Source: Chthonomonadaceae bacterium (GTDB lineage Bacteria; Armatimonadota; Chthonomonadetes; Chthonomonadales; Chthonomonadaceae). Taken from it: a stretch of DNA of 6,205 bases. The DNA lies in assembly GCA_025355115.1 (NCBI GenBank), contig JANXLO010000312.1, positions 1-6,205 on the forward strand. The letters run 5' to 3'. The notes beneath the pieces were generated by a model. The model did not search any database, was not told the DNA's origin, and saw only the letters and a program-made list of their open reading frames with translations. Positions 1 to 6,205 of the stretch are shown here, one piece after another. Made by a program: the position numbers and the translations under genes. Every line of letters starts with the position of its first letter. Within the stretch, counting starts at the first letter, position 1.

Positions 1-1273
1 ACTCGTTCTGCGTCCATTTCTCCAATGGATGATTGTGGCACTTGGCGCACTGCATTCGAATACCCAGGAACCCCTGGCTGACGTTCTCCGCCAGCTCCTC
101 GGGCTTCAAAGCCGTGCGGAAGTAGTTAGCCGGGCCGTCAAGGAAAGTATTTCCCCTGGCGGTCAGTACTTCACGGGCTAGCTGATCCCATGGTTTGTTG
201 TCGCGGACGGCGTCGTGTATATAGCTGTAGTAGGCCCACATACCCTTGTCTTTAAGGGTTCCGCGATTCACCCTGAGGAGATCGCTCCATTTGTAAGTCC
301 AGAAATCGGTGAAGTCGGGCCGGTTCATCAGCGCATCGATCACCTTGTCTCGCTTATTCGGGTCCTTATCTGCTGCGAATTTGCGGGCTTCGGCGGATGA
401 GGGGAGCGCTCCAGTAAGGTCGAGGGTGATGCGGCGCAGAAACTCCATATCACCTGCCGCCGGGCTTGGGGCAAGGTGCAGAGCGGCCAGTTTGCTGTAG
501 ACAAGGCCGTCGATAAAGTTGCTGCGTGGGAGCTTGGCGTATGCTTTTGTATCTATCTTGTTCGGGAAGGGAACCATCACGTTGGCGACGGAGACGCGAT
601 CCTGGTAGCCGACCATTATGGCGGTCTGACCGACCCCAGCAATAGTGACGTGGCCGTCCGGCACGACGATCGCGACATTCTCATCATTCGAAGCGAAACG
701 TGTCCAATGGGTAACGTCGCGTGATGAGCCGTCAGAAAAGGTCGCCTCGACATGAAGCTGCAGGTTGGATTTCGGGGGCAACGACTGCGCGGTAGGCGTG
801 ACGCGGAGAGCGGTGACGTGCGGATCGCCTGCATCGGGGCCTGCGGCGCCCTGCGCCATCCAGCGCGTCAAAATTGCGAACTCGGGCGTGCCGCGCCGCA
901 GAGCTTTGCCGCCCAGGTGCGGCATCTCCATCAACGGCTTGCGCAGCAGCAGACTGCGATCTGGATCAAGAACATTGATGCGCCGTCCCTGAAGCTGTCG
1001 GGTCAGGGCGATGAAGTCGAGTTCAGGCGCGAACCCTCGCAGAGAGAGCTTGAACCCATTCTTGCCCGCTGCTGCTCCATGACATGTGCCCATGTTGCAG
1101 CCCGCTCTGGTCAGGACTGGAATGACATCATTTACGAAGCTGACGCGCTTCACGACAGGCTGCTTTAAGGCTTCCGCCCCCGAGCAGGGAGTCGCCGAAG
1201 AACTCATCGCCAGCAACCCTACAATTAGCAGCCGTAGCGGTATACGCAATAAGGCAGTCCCCTTCCGAGCCAT
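1..1273 (-). CDS. DUF1549-family secreted cytochrome-like protein, N-terminal 424 residues (runs off left edge)
   Basis: The gene reads leftward and is cut by the window edge, so the C-terminal part (normally the rest of DUF1549 plus DUF1553) is missing. Residues 1-35 form a signal peptide: basic start, hydrophobic 11-23, and a likely cut after AEA. Residues 59-65 read CNMGTCH, a CX4CH haem-like motif, followed by the family's GAAAGKNGFKLSLRGF signature at 66-81. About 153-232 looks like a bacterial Ig-like (BIG2-type) domain, with FSDGSSRDVT at 179-188. DUF1549 starts near 250 and includes FLRRITLDLTG (278-288) and a canonical CAKCHNHPLEKW at 409-420. These proteins are exported and predicted to be haem-binding; their reaction is unknown. 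The ATG at 1273 is the earliest possible start because an in-frame TAA lies four codons upstream. No clear Shine-Dalgarno precedes it. The next in-frame ATG, at residue 23, would destroy the signal peptide. The family call is firm; the function is not known. Confidence 0.9.
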   Translation of the reverse strand, partial: MARKGTALLRIPLRLLIVGLLAMSSSATPCSGAEALKQPVVKRVSFVNDVIPVLTRAGCNMGTCHGAAAGKNGFKLSLRGFAPELDFIALTRQLQGRRINVLDPDRSLLLRKPLMEMPHLGGKALRRGTPEFAILTRWMAQGAAGPDAGDPHVTALRVTPTAQSLPPKSNLQLHVEATFSDGSSRDVTHWTRFASNDENVAIVVPDGHVTIAGVGQTAIMVGYQDRVSVANVMVPFPNKIDTKAYAKLPRSNFIDGLVYSKLAALHLAPSPAAGDMEFLRRITLDLTGALPSSAEARKFAADKDPNKRDKVIDALMNRPDFTDFWTYKWSDLLRVNRGTLKDKGMWAYYSYIHDAVRDNKPWDQLAREVLTARGNTFLDGPANYFRTALKPEELAENVSQGFLGIRMQCAKCHNHPLEKWTQNE

Positions 1274-1343
1274 CTGGCAAAGTTAGACAGGCCAACCAGT
1301 CGTTTGTGTCAGGAATTGACTGTAGCGCAAATAAATAGTCTAC

Positions 1344-1880
1344 CTACAGAGGAAGCACCCAGACATTTCGGAATTGAACAGTGTCGTGGTCGCCCTGCAG
1401 AATGACCGGGCCAGTTTTAACGGCCTCTTTGTACTCTCCATACTGAATGCCCGTCATAGTGGGAAAATCCTCATTGTTCTGGATCAGGATACCGTTCTGA
1501 AAAATGGTCGCCCGGGGCTGCTCCGTCAATTTACCGTCCGCGCCGAATCGGGGCGCCCGGAAAATAATGTCATATGTTTGCCACTCGCCAGGCTTCTTTG
1601 ACGCGTTGACAAGTGGAGCTTTTTGGCTGTAGAGCGCGCCGCAACCGTGAGTCTCAGGTGCCTTTCCATAGGAATCAAGGATCTGAATCTCATAGCGGCC
1701 CTGAAAGCCGATGCCGCTGTTCCCGTTACCTATCGTTTTGCCGTGCGCATCTACCGTCGGGCGAAACTCCGCATGGAGAAAGCAGCTTCCGAACTACTGT
1801 TTGCTAGTGATATCGCTATGGTTTTCGGGTGGGCATTACAAAATCTACAGACCATCATTCGGCCTGGCATCTTCACGAAT
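1344..1880 (-). pseudogene. Decayed DUF1080 (3-keto-disaccharide hydrolase family, PF06439) gene
   Basis: An open frame from 1793 down to the TAG at 1346-1344 encodes 149 residues of clear DUF1080 character. It opens with FGSCFLHAEFRP, then GNGNSGIGFQGRYEIQILDS, GEWQTYDIIFRAPRF and the typical ending GPVILQGDHDTVQFRNVWVL. Immediately upstream, an in-frame TAG (1796-1794) sits where DITSKQ would run into FGSC; a GAG-to-TAG change would explain it. Further upstream, homologous-looking text continues in other frames: WSVDFVMPTRKP (1854-1819) needs a shift to join SDITSKQ (from 1817), and ARPND (ending near 1855) needs another to join WSVD. There is no ATG, GTG, TTG or CTG in frame between the TAG and a TTG at 1529, which would start mid-domain. 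The N-terminus and signal peptide expected for the family are not recognisable. Intact members are usually exported beta-jelly-roll proteins of roughly 200-280 residues. The family match is strong. The exact left and right lesions are inferred by eye, and sequencing error is unlikely to explain all of them. Confidence 0.8.
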
Positions 1881-1938
1881 CTCCTATACGAAAAACGTTC
1901 GATATGTTCTCCACTATCTCCTTTACTTCATCGAAGCC

Positions 1939-1955
1939 TCTCCTACGACAGGAGA
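1939..1955. repeat. Short inverted repeat (6-bp arms, 5-base loop)
   Basis: TCTCCT at 1939-1944 is mirrored by AGGAGA at 1950-1955 around ACGAC. It has no T-tract, so it is not a good intrinsic terminator. It lies in the divergent intergenic region and could be a weak operator or chance. Nothing else supports a function. Confidence 0.25.
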
Positions 1956-1999
1956 AAGCAGTAACAGACATGAGTGGCAGAGCGTCAAACAGTTCGGCT

Positions 2000-2015
2000 A
2001 TGGGCCAAATGGGCC
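2000..2015. repeat. Tandem direct repeat ATGGGCC with 9-base period
   Basis: ATGGGCC occurs at 2000-2006 and again at 2009-2015, separated by AA, about 50 bases before the proposed start of the isomerase-like gene. A close direct repeat at this distance could be a regulator half-site pair, but the units are short and the GGCC core could arise by chance. Confidence 0.25.
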
Positions 2016-2050
2016 TGAACATGTCTGAATGCACGAGCATTCGCGCTTAT

Positions 2051-2057
2051 GAAGGGA
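2051..2057 (+). promoter_or_regulatory. Shine-Dalgarno that fixes the start of the isomerase-like gene at 2064
   Basis: GAAGGGA at 2051-2057 is a good ribosome-binding site. Its AGGG core ends seven bases before the ATG at 2064. An upstream in-frame ATG at 2049 overlaps this site and has no comparable site of its own, so 2064 is preferred. Confidence 0.75.
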
Positions 2058-2063
2058 AACTAT

Positions 2064-2921
2064 ATGAGATTTCACACGTTGGCAGCGACGCTGGCGGCGC
2101 TGTTCGTCATTGCATTGCCTGGCTTCGCGCAGACGACCGGCACCAAACGAGATGACACTGTCTCTGAGAAATTAGGAATGCGGCTTTCGCTCCAGTGCTG
2201 GACGTTCCGCGAGCTATCTTTCTACGAGACCGTAGACGTCGCAGCAGGAATGGGCCTTCGCTACCTCGAGATATTCCCTGGCCAGAAGCTCAAACCGGGC
2301 TCCGACGTCAGCATCAATAACCACATGAGCCTTGATACGATAGCAGACGTCAAAAAGAAGCTGGCGGATGCAGGCGGGCTAAAGCTCGTAGCCTACGGCG
2401 TTGACGGCGTCCCGACGGATGAGCCTGGTGCACGCAAAGTGTTCGAGTGGGCTAAAACGATGGGCATCAAAGTGCTGGTCACCGAGACGACGCCGAGTGA
2501 AGTGCACGATAAGCTCTGCACGGAGTTCAAAATCCGAATGGCACTGCACAATCATCCGCAGAGCTGGCCGCCCGATGAAGTCCTGAAAGCTACCAAGGAT
2601 CGGGTAAAGCGAATAGGCTCGTGCTCCGACACCGGCCATTGGGTTCGCAAAAACCTTGTGCCCGTAGCGCAGCTCAAGAAGCTCGAAGGACGCGTCGAGC
2701 ATCTCCACTTCAAAGACCTCGACAAGTTCGGTGACGGACATGACGTGCCCTGGGGAACCGGAGTGAGCGACGTCAAAGGAATGCTAGCGGAACTGAAGCG
2801 TCAGGGCTACAAAGGCTACCTTTCGATTGAATACGAGTACGGCAGCGTCGCGGATCTGAAAACAACCGTCCCGCAGTGCATCGCCTACTTCGATAAAGTC
2901 ACTGCCGAACTGGCAAAATAA
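2064..2921 (+). CDS. Exported sugar phosphate isomerase/epimerase-like TIM-barrel protein (AP_endonuc_2, PF01261)
   Basis: The gene encodes 285 residues. Residues 1-22 are a signal peptide (MRFH, hydrophobic 5-20, then GFA before Gln23), placing the protein outside the cytoplasm, probably the periplasm. The rest is one xylose-isomerase-like TIM barrel. Visible family features are RLSLQCWTFR (40-49), YLEIFPGQ (67-74), ALHNHPQSWPPDEVL (160-174), CSDTGHWVR (187-195), HLHFKDLD (213-220), HDVPWGTGVSD (226-236) and LSIEYEYG (253-260). Likely metal ligands by family analogy are Glu141, Asp189, His215 and Glu256, with His162, His164 and His192 nearby, so the active site looks complete. The family includes sugar isomerases, epimerases and enzymes acting on keto-sugars; the exact substrate cannot be read here. 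It diverges from a broken DUF1080 gene and faces a GH78-like enzyme, which suggests a role in breaking down glycosides in the envelope. The start at 2064 rests on the Shine-Dalgarno; starting at 2049 would add five residues. No terminator is evident after the TAA. Confidence 0.9.
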   Translation: MRFHTLAATLAALFVIALPGFAQTTGTKRDDTVSEKLGMRLSLQCWTFRELSFYETVDVAAGMGLRYLEIFPGQKLKPGSDVSINNHMSLDTIADVKKKLADAGGLKLVAYGVDGVPTDEPGARKVFEWAKTMGIKVLVTETTPSEVHDKLCTEFKIRMALHNHPQSWPPDEVLKATKDRVKRIGSCSDTGHWVRKNLVPVAQLKKLEGRVEHLHFKDLDKFGDGHDVPWGTGVSDVKGMLAELKRQGYKGYLSIEYEYGSVADLKTTVPQCIAYFDKVTAELAK

Positions 2922-2945
2922 TGACCAGTTGAAGTGGGGAACCCG

Positions 2946-5486
2946 CTACGGAGCATCGATCAGCGTAAAGCGCCAGCTTCCGCTCGAAACATGCACAGCA
3001 CCGGAGGCGGGCAGGGCTGTGGCCTTGCCCGCTTTCTGCTGCCAGGAGTACGTCACCCTGGGGTTGCTGAAGCGATAGAGCGGCAGCTCAACATCGGCCG
3101 AACTCCCCGGAGGCACGGTAACATCGAGTTGCATTCCGTTCTCGGTGCGCTGCCAGGAGATGTCTACATTGCCGTGCGGGGTGGGAACGCTCCCCTTTGC
3201 CCACCAGAGATCGCATAGGGTTGGACGGATGGAGACGCTCCCGTAGCCGGGACTCTTCGGCGTCACTCCGAGAACTTTTGAGGAGAGCTGATAGAGTGGA
3301 GTGCCTCCCCATGCATGGCTCCAGTCCCCGTTCGTCCACATCTCCCGAAATGTGCCCGTGACCGGGTTAATCTGCCACCGCTGCATCTCCTCCGACGCAA
3401 GATTATCGAACACTCCACAATGAGCCATCGCATTGAACACGAAGTGGTAGAAGTAGGGCTGACAGTTCAAAGGTGACTGCCTCATGATTCGCGAAATGAT
3501 CTCCGGTTGGCGATCCTTCGGGGCGAGATCGAAGAGTACTGCCAACGTGTTTACATGGGGACTGAAGGTCTCGATGTCGGTGTCCGCGGGCAGCCATCTA
3601 CCTGGCTTGATGGCAGTTTGAAATGGCTTGCCATCCCTGTACAGAGTCCTCATCGGGCTCCATAGTTCGCGATTGAAAGCTGCCAAAATCTGAGGCTTCC
3701 ACGCCGCATAGGCACCACTGCGTCCCTTATCCCCAACTACATCTGCCACTCTTCCAGCATCAGTGAGGGCGCGGTAGTAAAAGGCTGTCAAATAGCCCTG
3801 GCCGATAACAGCGGGAGGATGGTGACAGCCAATGCCCGCGATGTCGACCCAGTCCATGAACATATAGTCGGGCGCTTCCGAGATAAGGCCATTTTTGCCG
3901 CGCCATGTCGCGAAGCGGTCCATGAGTCCGAATACCACCGGTGAAAGTTCGCGGACAAGCGACGCATCACCCGTGTAGTCATAGTAGTCGATCAGCATCT
4001 GGAGCCACAGTAGCGAGTAACTGGTATGGAAGCAGATGTAGTTGTTGGTCGACAGCAAGGCCCCGAATTTCCGAAGCTCCTGTCGCGTAAGCGCCTGCTC
4101 TCCAAACGCGTAGTCGTTCAGCAGAGCCTCGATCATGTAGTCGCCGGGGTCGCAGATAGGCTCCTGATGATCCGGAGAGTCGAGGTAGTGATCCTGCATG
4201 CAGAGTTGCGCCGCCCACCGAGAGGCCGACCAGAGAGTGCTCAGATGGTTATCGCTGCAGGAAAAGGAGCCTCTTTGCTCGACAGGATAGGAGACGAATT
4301 CCGCGCTGACATCGAGGATTTCTACTGGCTTCGCCACGTGATTGGCAGTCAAATTGATGAATGTGAAACTGCTGTAAAAAGGGGTCTCAAACACCTGGTC
4401 TCCGTCGATCAGGTGTATCGTCGCGCTGCGATGTCCTCCTGGCGCATCCGCCTCGTTCAGTCCGATATGAAGCTCTGCCCCGGCACTGCCTCTTATTTTA
4501 AAGCGCACGTAGGCGCTCAAAACGCGGTCGTACTGGATGGCAAGCGAGCCGTCCGCCTTCAGAGTAATGGTCTGCCCTTTTTGAAAGGGACCTGACGGGA
4601 CGGAGACATTCGCGCCGGCTCGAGCGATTCGCTTCATTGCATAGGCGACAACGCGCAACGGGGGAAGCTGGCTTGTCTGCACGGCTGGCCAAAAGCTTTC
4701 GATTTTCGCGCAGATTGCCCATGTGGAATCATCGAACTCAGAAGTCAGCCATCCTCGCGGCTCCTTCGAGGGAAAGTAGTGGACTCCGTCTGCTGCTGAA
4801 TTCAGATAATCGCCTGACCTGCCTCGCCAAGTTTCATCTGCCTGCATTACCGCGACCGTGCGATCCGACTGTGTGATTCTCGCCTGCAGCAGAAGCCCTG
4901 GATGACCGCTGGAGCCGTACCAACTACTCAACTGCTCGGCAAACACTTCGACGGCAATGACATTTTTGCCCTTGTGGAAGAAGCGGGTCAGGTCAATATA
5001 GTCGCAGTAGTATATTCCGGTGTTGCCCTTGCTCTTGCCTCCGGGATAGTCCTCGCCAGGGTCGGTGGGGCCGCGTGACACGATGACTCCATTCACAAAA
5101 AGCCGGTAGTGGCGATCCGCACTGGCCCAGACCTCCACTTTGCGCGGAGCAGCCAGCAGATCAATCGCCTTGCGGAAGCACCCCACCCCTCCCTGCACGC
5201 CACTCTTCCCGTTTTGCACCCAGACCCATGACTGCGGAAGCGGTGGAGCAGGATACGCGCCAGGGGACATTTCTGAAGTGATGGCCTCCTTCGTAGGGTC
5301 TGATGGTATAGATACGGCGACTCTAATTGGATGAGCGGAGCCGTCGATCCTGGTCATGCGCGTCCCCATGATCATTGATGCACAGAAGACGAGAATGACC
5401 GGCATAGCCATGCGGGTTATTGCCGAAGTCGCGGGCACTGCTATGCGCCTCATGCCGATTTTGTGGGATCCTGAAGGCGACGTCAA
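2946..5486 (-). CDS. Exported GH78-like alpha-L-rhamnosidase
   Basis: The gene encodes 846 residues, typical for family 78. Hydrophobic residues 26-41 after a basic N-terminal stretch suggest export. About 85-270 holds the N-terminal beta domain with the sugar-binding-like VWASADRHYRLFVNGVIVS (119-137). About 280-400 is a second beta-sandwich. About 405-700 is the (alpha/alpha)6 catalytic barrel, and about 735-846 the C-terminal beta domain. The catalytic-acid region reads DSPDHQEPICDPGD (436-449) in place of the usual D-x-P-x-R-x-E-R-x-G-W-x-G-D pattern; Glu442 is the likely acid. Glu715 in TFREMW, followed by SHAWGGTP (723-730), is the likely base region. The expected reaction is removal of terminal alpha-L-rhamnose from plant or microbial glycans, but the variant motif leaves the substrate open. 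The start is TTG at 5486, overlapping the stop of the upstream permease as TTGA, with AGG seven bases before it. The alternative is ATG at 5453 (residue 12), which has no well-spaced ribosome site. The 3' end lies 24 bases from the convergent isomerase-like gene. Confidence 0.87.
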   Translation of the reverse strand: MTSPSGSHKIGMRRIAVPATSAITRMAMPVILVFCASMIMGTRMTRIDGSAHPIRVAVSIPSDPTKEAITSEMSPGAYPAPPLPQSWVWVQNGKSGVQGGVGCFRKAIDLLAAPRKVEVWASADRHYRLFVNGVIVSRGPTDPGEDYPGGKSKGNTGIYYCDYIDLTRFFHKGKNVIAVEVFAEQLSSWYGSSGHPGLLLQARITQSDRTVAVMQADETWRGRSGDYLNSAADGVHYFPSKEPRGWLTSEFDDSTWAICAKIESFWPAVQTSQLPPLRVVAYAMKRIARAGANVSVPSGPFQKGQTITLKADGSLAIQYDRVLSAYVRFKIRGSAGAELHIGLNEADAPGGHRSATIHLIDGDQVFETPFYSSFTFINLTANHVAKPVEILDVSAEFVSYPVEQRGSFSCSDNHLSTLWSASRWAAQLCMQDHYLDSPDHQEPICDPGDYMIEALLNDYAFGEQALTRQELRKFGALLSTNNYICFHTSYSLLWLQMLIDYYDYTGDASLVRELSPVVFGLMDRFATWRGKNGLISEAPDYMFMDWVDIAGIGCHHPPAVIGQGYLTAFYYRALTDAGRVADVVGDKGRSGAYAAWKPQILAAFNRELWSPMRTLYRDGKPFQTAIKPGRWLPADTDIETFSPHVNTLAVLFDLAPKDRQPEIISRIMRQSPLNCQPYFYHFVFNAMAHCGVFDNLASEEMQRWQINPVTGTFREMWTNGDWSHAWGGTPLYQLSSKVLGVTPKSPGYGSVSIRPTLCDLWWAKGSVPTPHGNVDISWQRTENGMQLDVTVPPGSSADVELPLYRFSNPRVTYSWQQKAGKATALPASGAVHVSSGSWRFTLIDAP

Positions 5487-6205
5487 TGCTTTGCCTGCTC
5501 ATCCGAATGGTGATCAGCGGCGGCGATCGCCTCCGCGGCCTCTGCATCCAGTGCATCCGAGCTAGGAGGCGCATCGATCTCCTGAAGGTAGTAGCGAACG
5601 TTTGTCACAATTACGTCTTTGCGTCCAAGCAGAGCGATCTTAAGCAGCAGACCGGAGTTGCCGTGGAGCAGGGAGTGCCACCATTTTGTCGGTACGAACT
5701 CAGGCACAATCACTGTGACGAGATGGTTGCGCCGCTCCAACTGCACCGCGTCCAGATACTGCATCACAGGGCTGATCATAGACCGAAACGGTGAATTGAG
5801 GAGCACAAGCGGTATCTCACCCGCCCACTCCTCCCACCGCGAGGTCAGTGCACCAGTCCTCTCCGCGTCGACCTGAATATGGAGCGCGCGGCAATCCGGT
5901 GAGAGCGATCGCGCGTAGGCCAGAGCCGGCAGCACTCCGCGATGCAAACCCGGCACCAAGACAAGCACCGTATTGGTCAATGGAACGACAGCCGGATGCT
6001 CGGCGGGCAAGCGCAGCTGAGTCGCTACGTCCGCATAGTGCCGGAAGATGAGCTTGAACATCAGCACCAGCAGAATAATCAGCAGGATGACAATCCACGC
6101 ACCCTCTTTGAACTTCTCATAGACGATGAAGCTCAGGACGATGAAGGTGACTATAGCACCGAAGCCATTGATGAGCGCTTTCCGTTGCCAGCCGGGACCA
6201 CGAAG
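5483..6205 (-). CDS. APC/KimA-like permease, C-terminal 240 residues (runs off right edge)
   Basis: The gene enters from the right edge, in frame from 6205, and stops with TGA at 5485-5483. Fragment residues about 11-29 (ALINGFGAIVTFIVLSFIV region) and 36-55 (GAWIVILLIILLVLMFKLIF) are the last two membrane helices, joined by the short YEKFKEGAW segment typical of this group. RHYADVATQLRL follows, leading into a cytoplasmic domain resembling a universal-stress fold (NTVLVLVPGLHRGVLPALAYARSL, IPLVLLNSPFRSMISPVMQYLD), then PTKWWHSLLHGNSGLLLKIALL and an acidic His-containing tail. Relatives are annotated as amino acid permeases, and one characterised branch (B. subtilis KimA, formerly YdaO) imports potassium, so either substrate is possible. 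The stop overlaps the proposed TTG start of the GH78 gene, suggesting co-transcription, although no metabolic link is obvious. The missing N-terminal part should hold about ten further helices. Confidence 0.85.
   Translation of the reverse strand, partial: LRGPGWQRKALINGFGAIVTFIVLSFIVYEKFKEGAWIVILLIILLVLMFKLIFRHYADVATQLRLPAEHPAVVPLTNTVLVLVPGLHRGVLPALAYARSLSPDCRALHIQVDAERTGALTSRWEEWAGEIPLVLLNSPFRSMISPVMQYLDAVQLERRNHLVTVIVPEFVPTKWWHSLLHGNSGLLLKIALLGRKDVIVTNVRYYLQEIDAPPSSDALDAEAAEAIAAADHHSDEQAKH
5494..5500 (-). promoter_or_regulatory. Weak Shine-Dalgarno supporting the TTG start of the GH78 gene
   Basis: On the minus strand GAGCAGG (5500-5494) ends seven bases before the TTG at 5486, inside the last codons of the permease. 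AGG is the only complementary core, so the site is weak, but its spacing is good. The next candidate start, ATG at 5453, has its nearest AGGA about fifteen bases away. This favours translational coupling through the TTGA overlap. Confidence 0.5.

Larger units (their letters stand above)
1881..2063. other. Divergent intergenic region between the DUF1080 remnant and the isomerase-like gene
   Basis: This stretch separates two oppositely oriented genes and must carry the promoter of the rightward gene at 2064; it once probably also carried the start and signal peptide of the DUF1080 gene. I looked for sigma-70-like -35/-10 pairs and found none good enough to name. It contains a small inverted repeat (1939-1955) and a short direct repeat (2000-2015), listed separately. 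Open frames crossing it on the plus strand show no recognisable protein and overlap the start of the real gene. Confidence 0.5.

Noticed and set aside
476..1168. Plus-strand open frames of 82 and 138 residues
   Set aside because: Both lie opposite the continuous DUF1549-family reading frame, whose motifs are clear; neither has a family signature.
1344..1529. A separate 61-residue protein starting at TTG 1529
   Set aside because: It is simply the C-terminal end of DUF1080; the same frame carries conserved family sequence upstream of the TTG, so this is not an independent gene start.
1794..1796. Programmed readthrough or recoding at the in-frame TAG of the DUF1080 gene
   Set aside because: Additional frame breaks upstream and the lack of a recognisable N-terminus make ordinary decay the simpler explanation.
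1613..2155. Several overlapping plus-strand frames across the DUF1080 remnant and the intergenic region
   Set aside because: They overlap one another in all frames, lie opposite recognisable DUF1080 text or run into the start of the isomerase-like gene, and encode no recognisable protein.
4026..4595. 189-residue open frame on the plus strand inside the GH78 gene
   Set aside because: It is fully antisense to a well-supported catalytic domain, shows no recognisable motif, and is best explained as a shadow of GC-rich codon use on the other strand.
5360..5410. Lipoprotein signal in the GH78 N-terminus (LVFC, residues 32-35)
   Set aside because: The residue before Cys is Phe rather than the small residue a lipobox needs; a plain signal peptide or anchor is more likely.
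5817..6098. 93-residue minus-strand frame overlapping the permease in another frame
   Set aside because: The permease frame reads continuously with family motifs through this stretch; the other frame has none.

Overview
The window looks like part of the chromosome of a soil-type Acidobacteriota (Terriglobia/Acidobacteriaceae-like). That placement is an inference. It rests on moderately GC-rich coding sequence and on the gene families together: a secreted DUF1549-type cytochrome protein, DUF1080, a secreted TIM-barrel sugar isomerase-like protein, a GH78 rhamnosidase-like enzyme and a KimA-like APC permease. Planctomycetota and Verrucomicrobiota share several of these families and cannot be excluded from this window alone.

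Layout, left to right. (1) 1-1273, minus strand: the N-terminal 424 residues of a secreted DUF1549-type protein with two haem-like Cys/His motifs and an Ig-like domain; the rest lies beyond the left edge. (2) 1344-about 1880, minus strand: a decayed DUF1080 (3-keto-disaccharide hydrolase family) gene. Its C-terminal 149 codons are well preserved, but the 5' part carries an in-frame TAG and at least two frame breaks, and no start codon is usable. (3) About 1881-2063: a divergent intergenic stretch. (4) 2064-2921, plus strand: an intact exported AP_endonuc_2-type TIM-barrel protein. (5) 2946-5486, minus strand: a large exported GH78-like alpha-L-rhamnosidase, convergent with (4) across only 24 bases. 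(6) 5483-6205, minus strand: the C-terminal 240 residues of an APC/KimA-like permease, whose TGA stop overlaps the TTG start proposed for (5).

The central three genes fit an envelope glycoside-degradation theme: a rhamnosidase-like hydrolase, a TIM-barrel protein of a family that acts on sugars and keto-sugars, and a hydrolase family named for 3-keto-disaccharides. The DUF1080 member is broken, so any pathway that needed it locally must use another copy or has been lost. The DUF1549 protein and the permease have no evident functional tie to this theme. I found no RNA gene, CRISPR array, insertion sequence or convincing terminator. The strongest second-look points are the fossil DUF1080 gene, the isomerase-like gene left without its divergent partner, and the variant active-site motif and unusual start of the GH78 gene.
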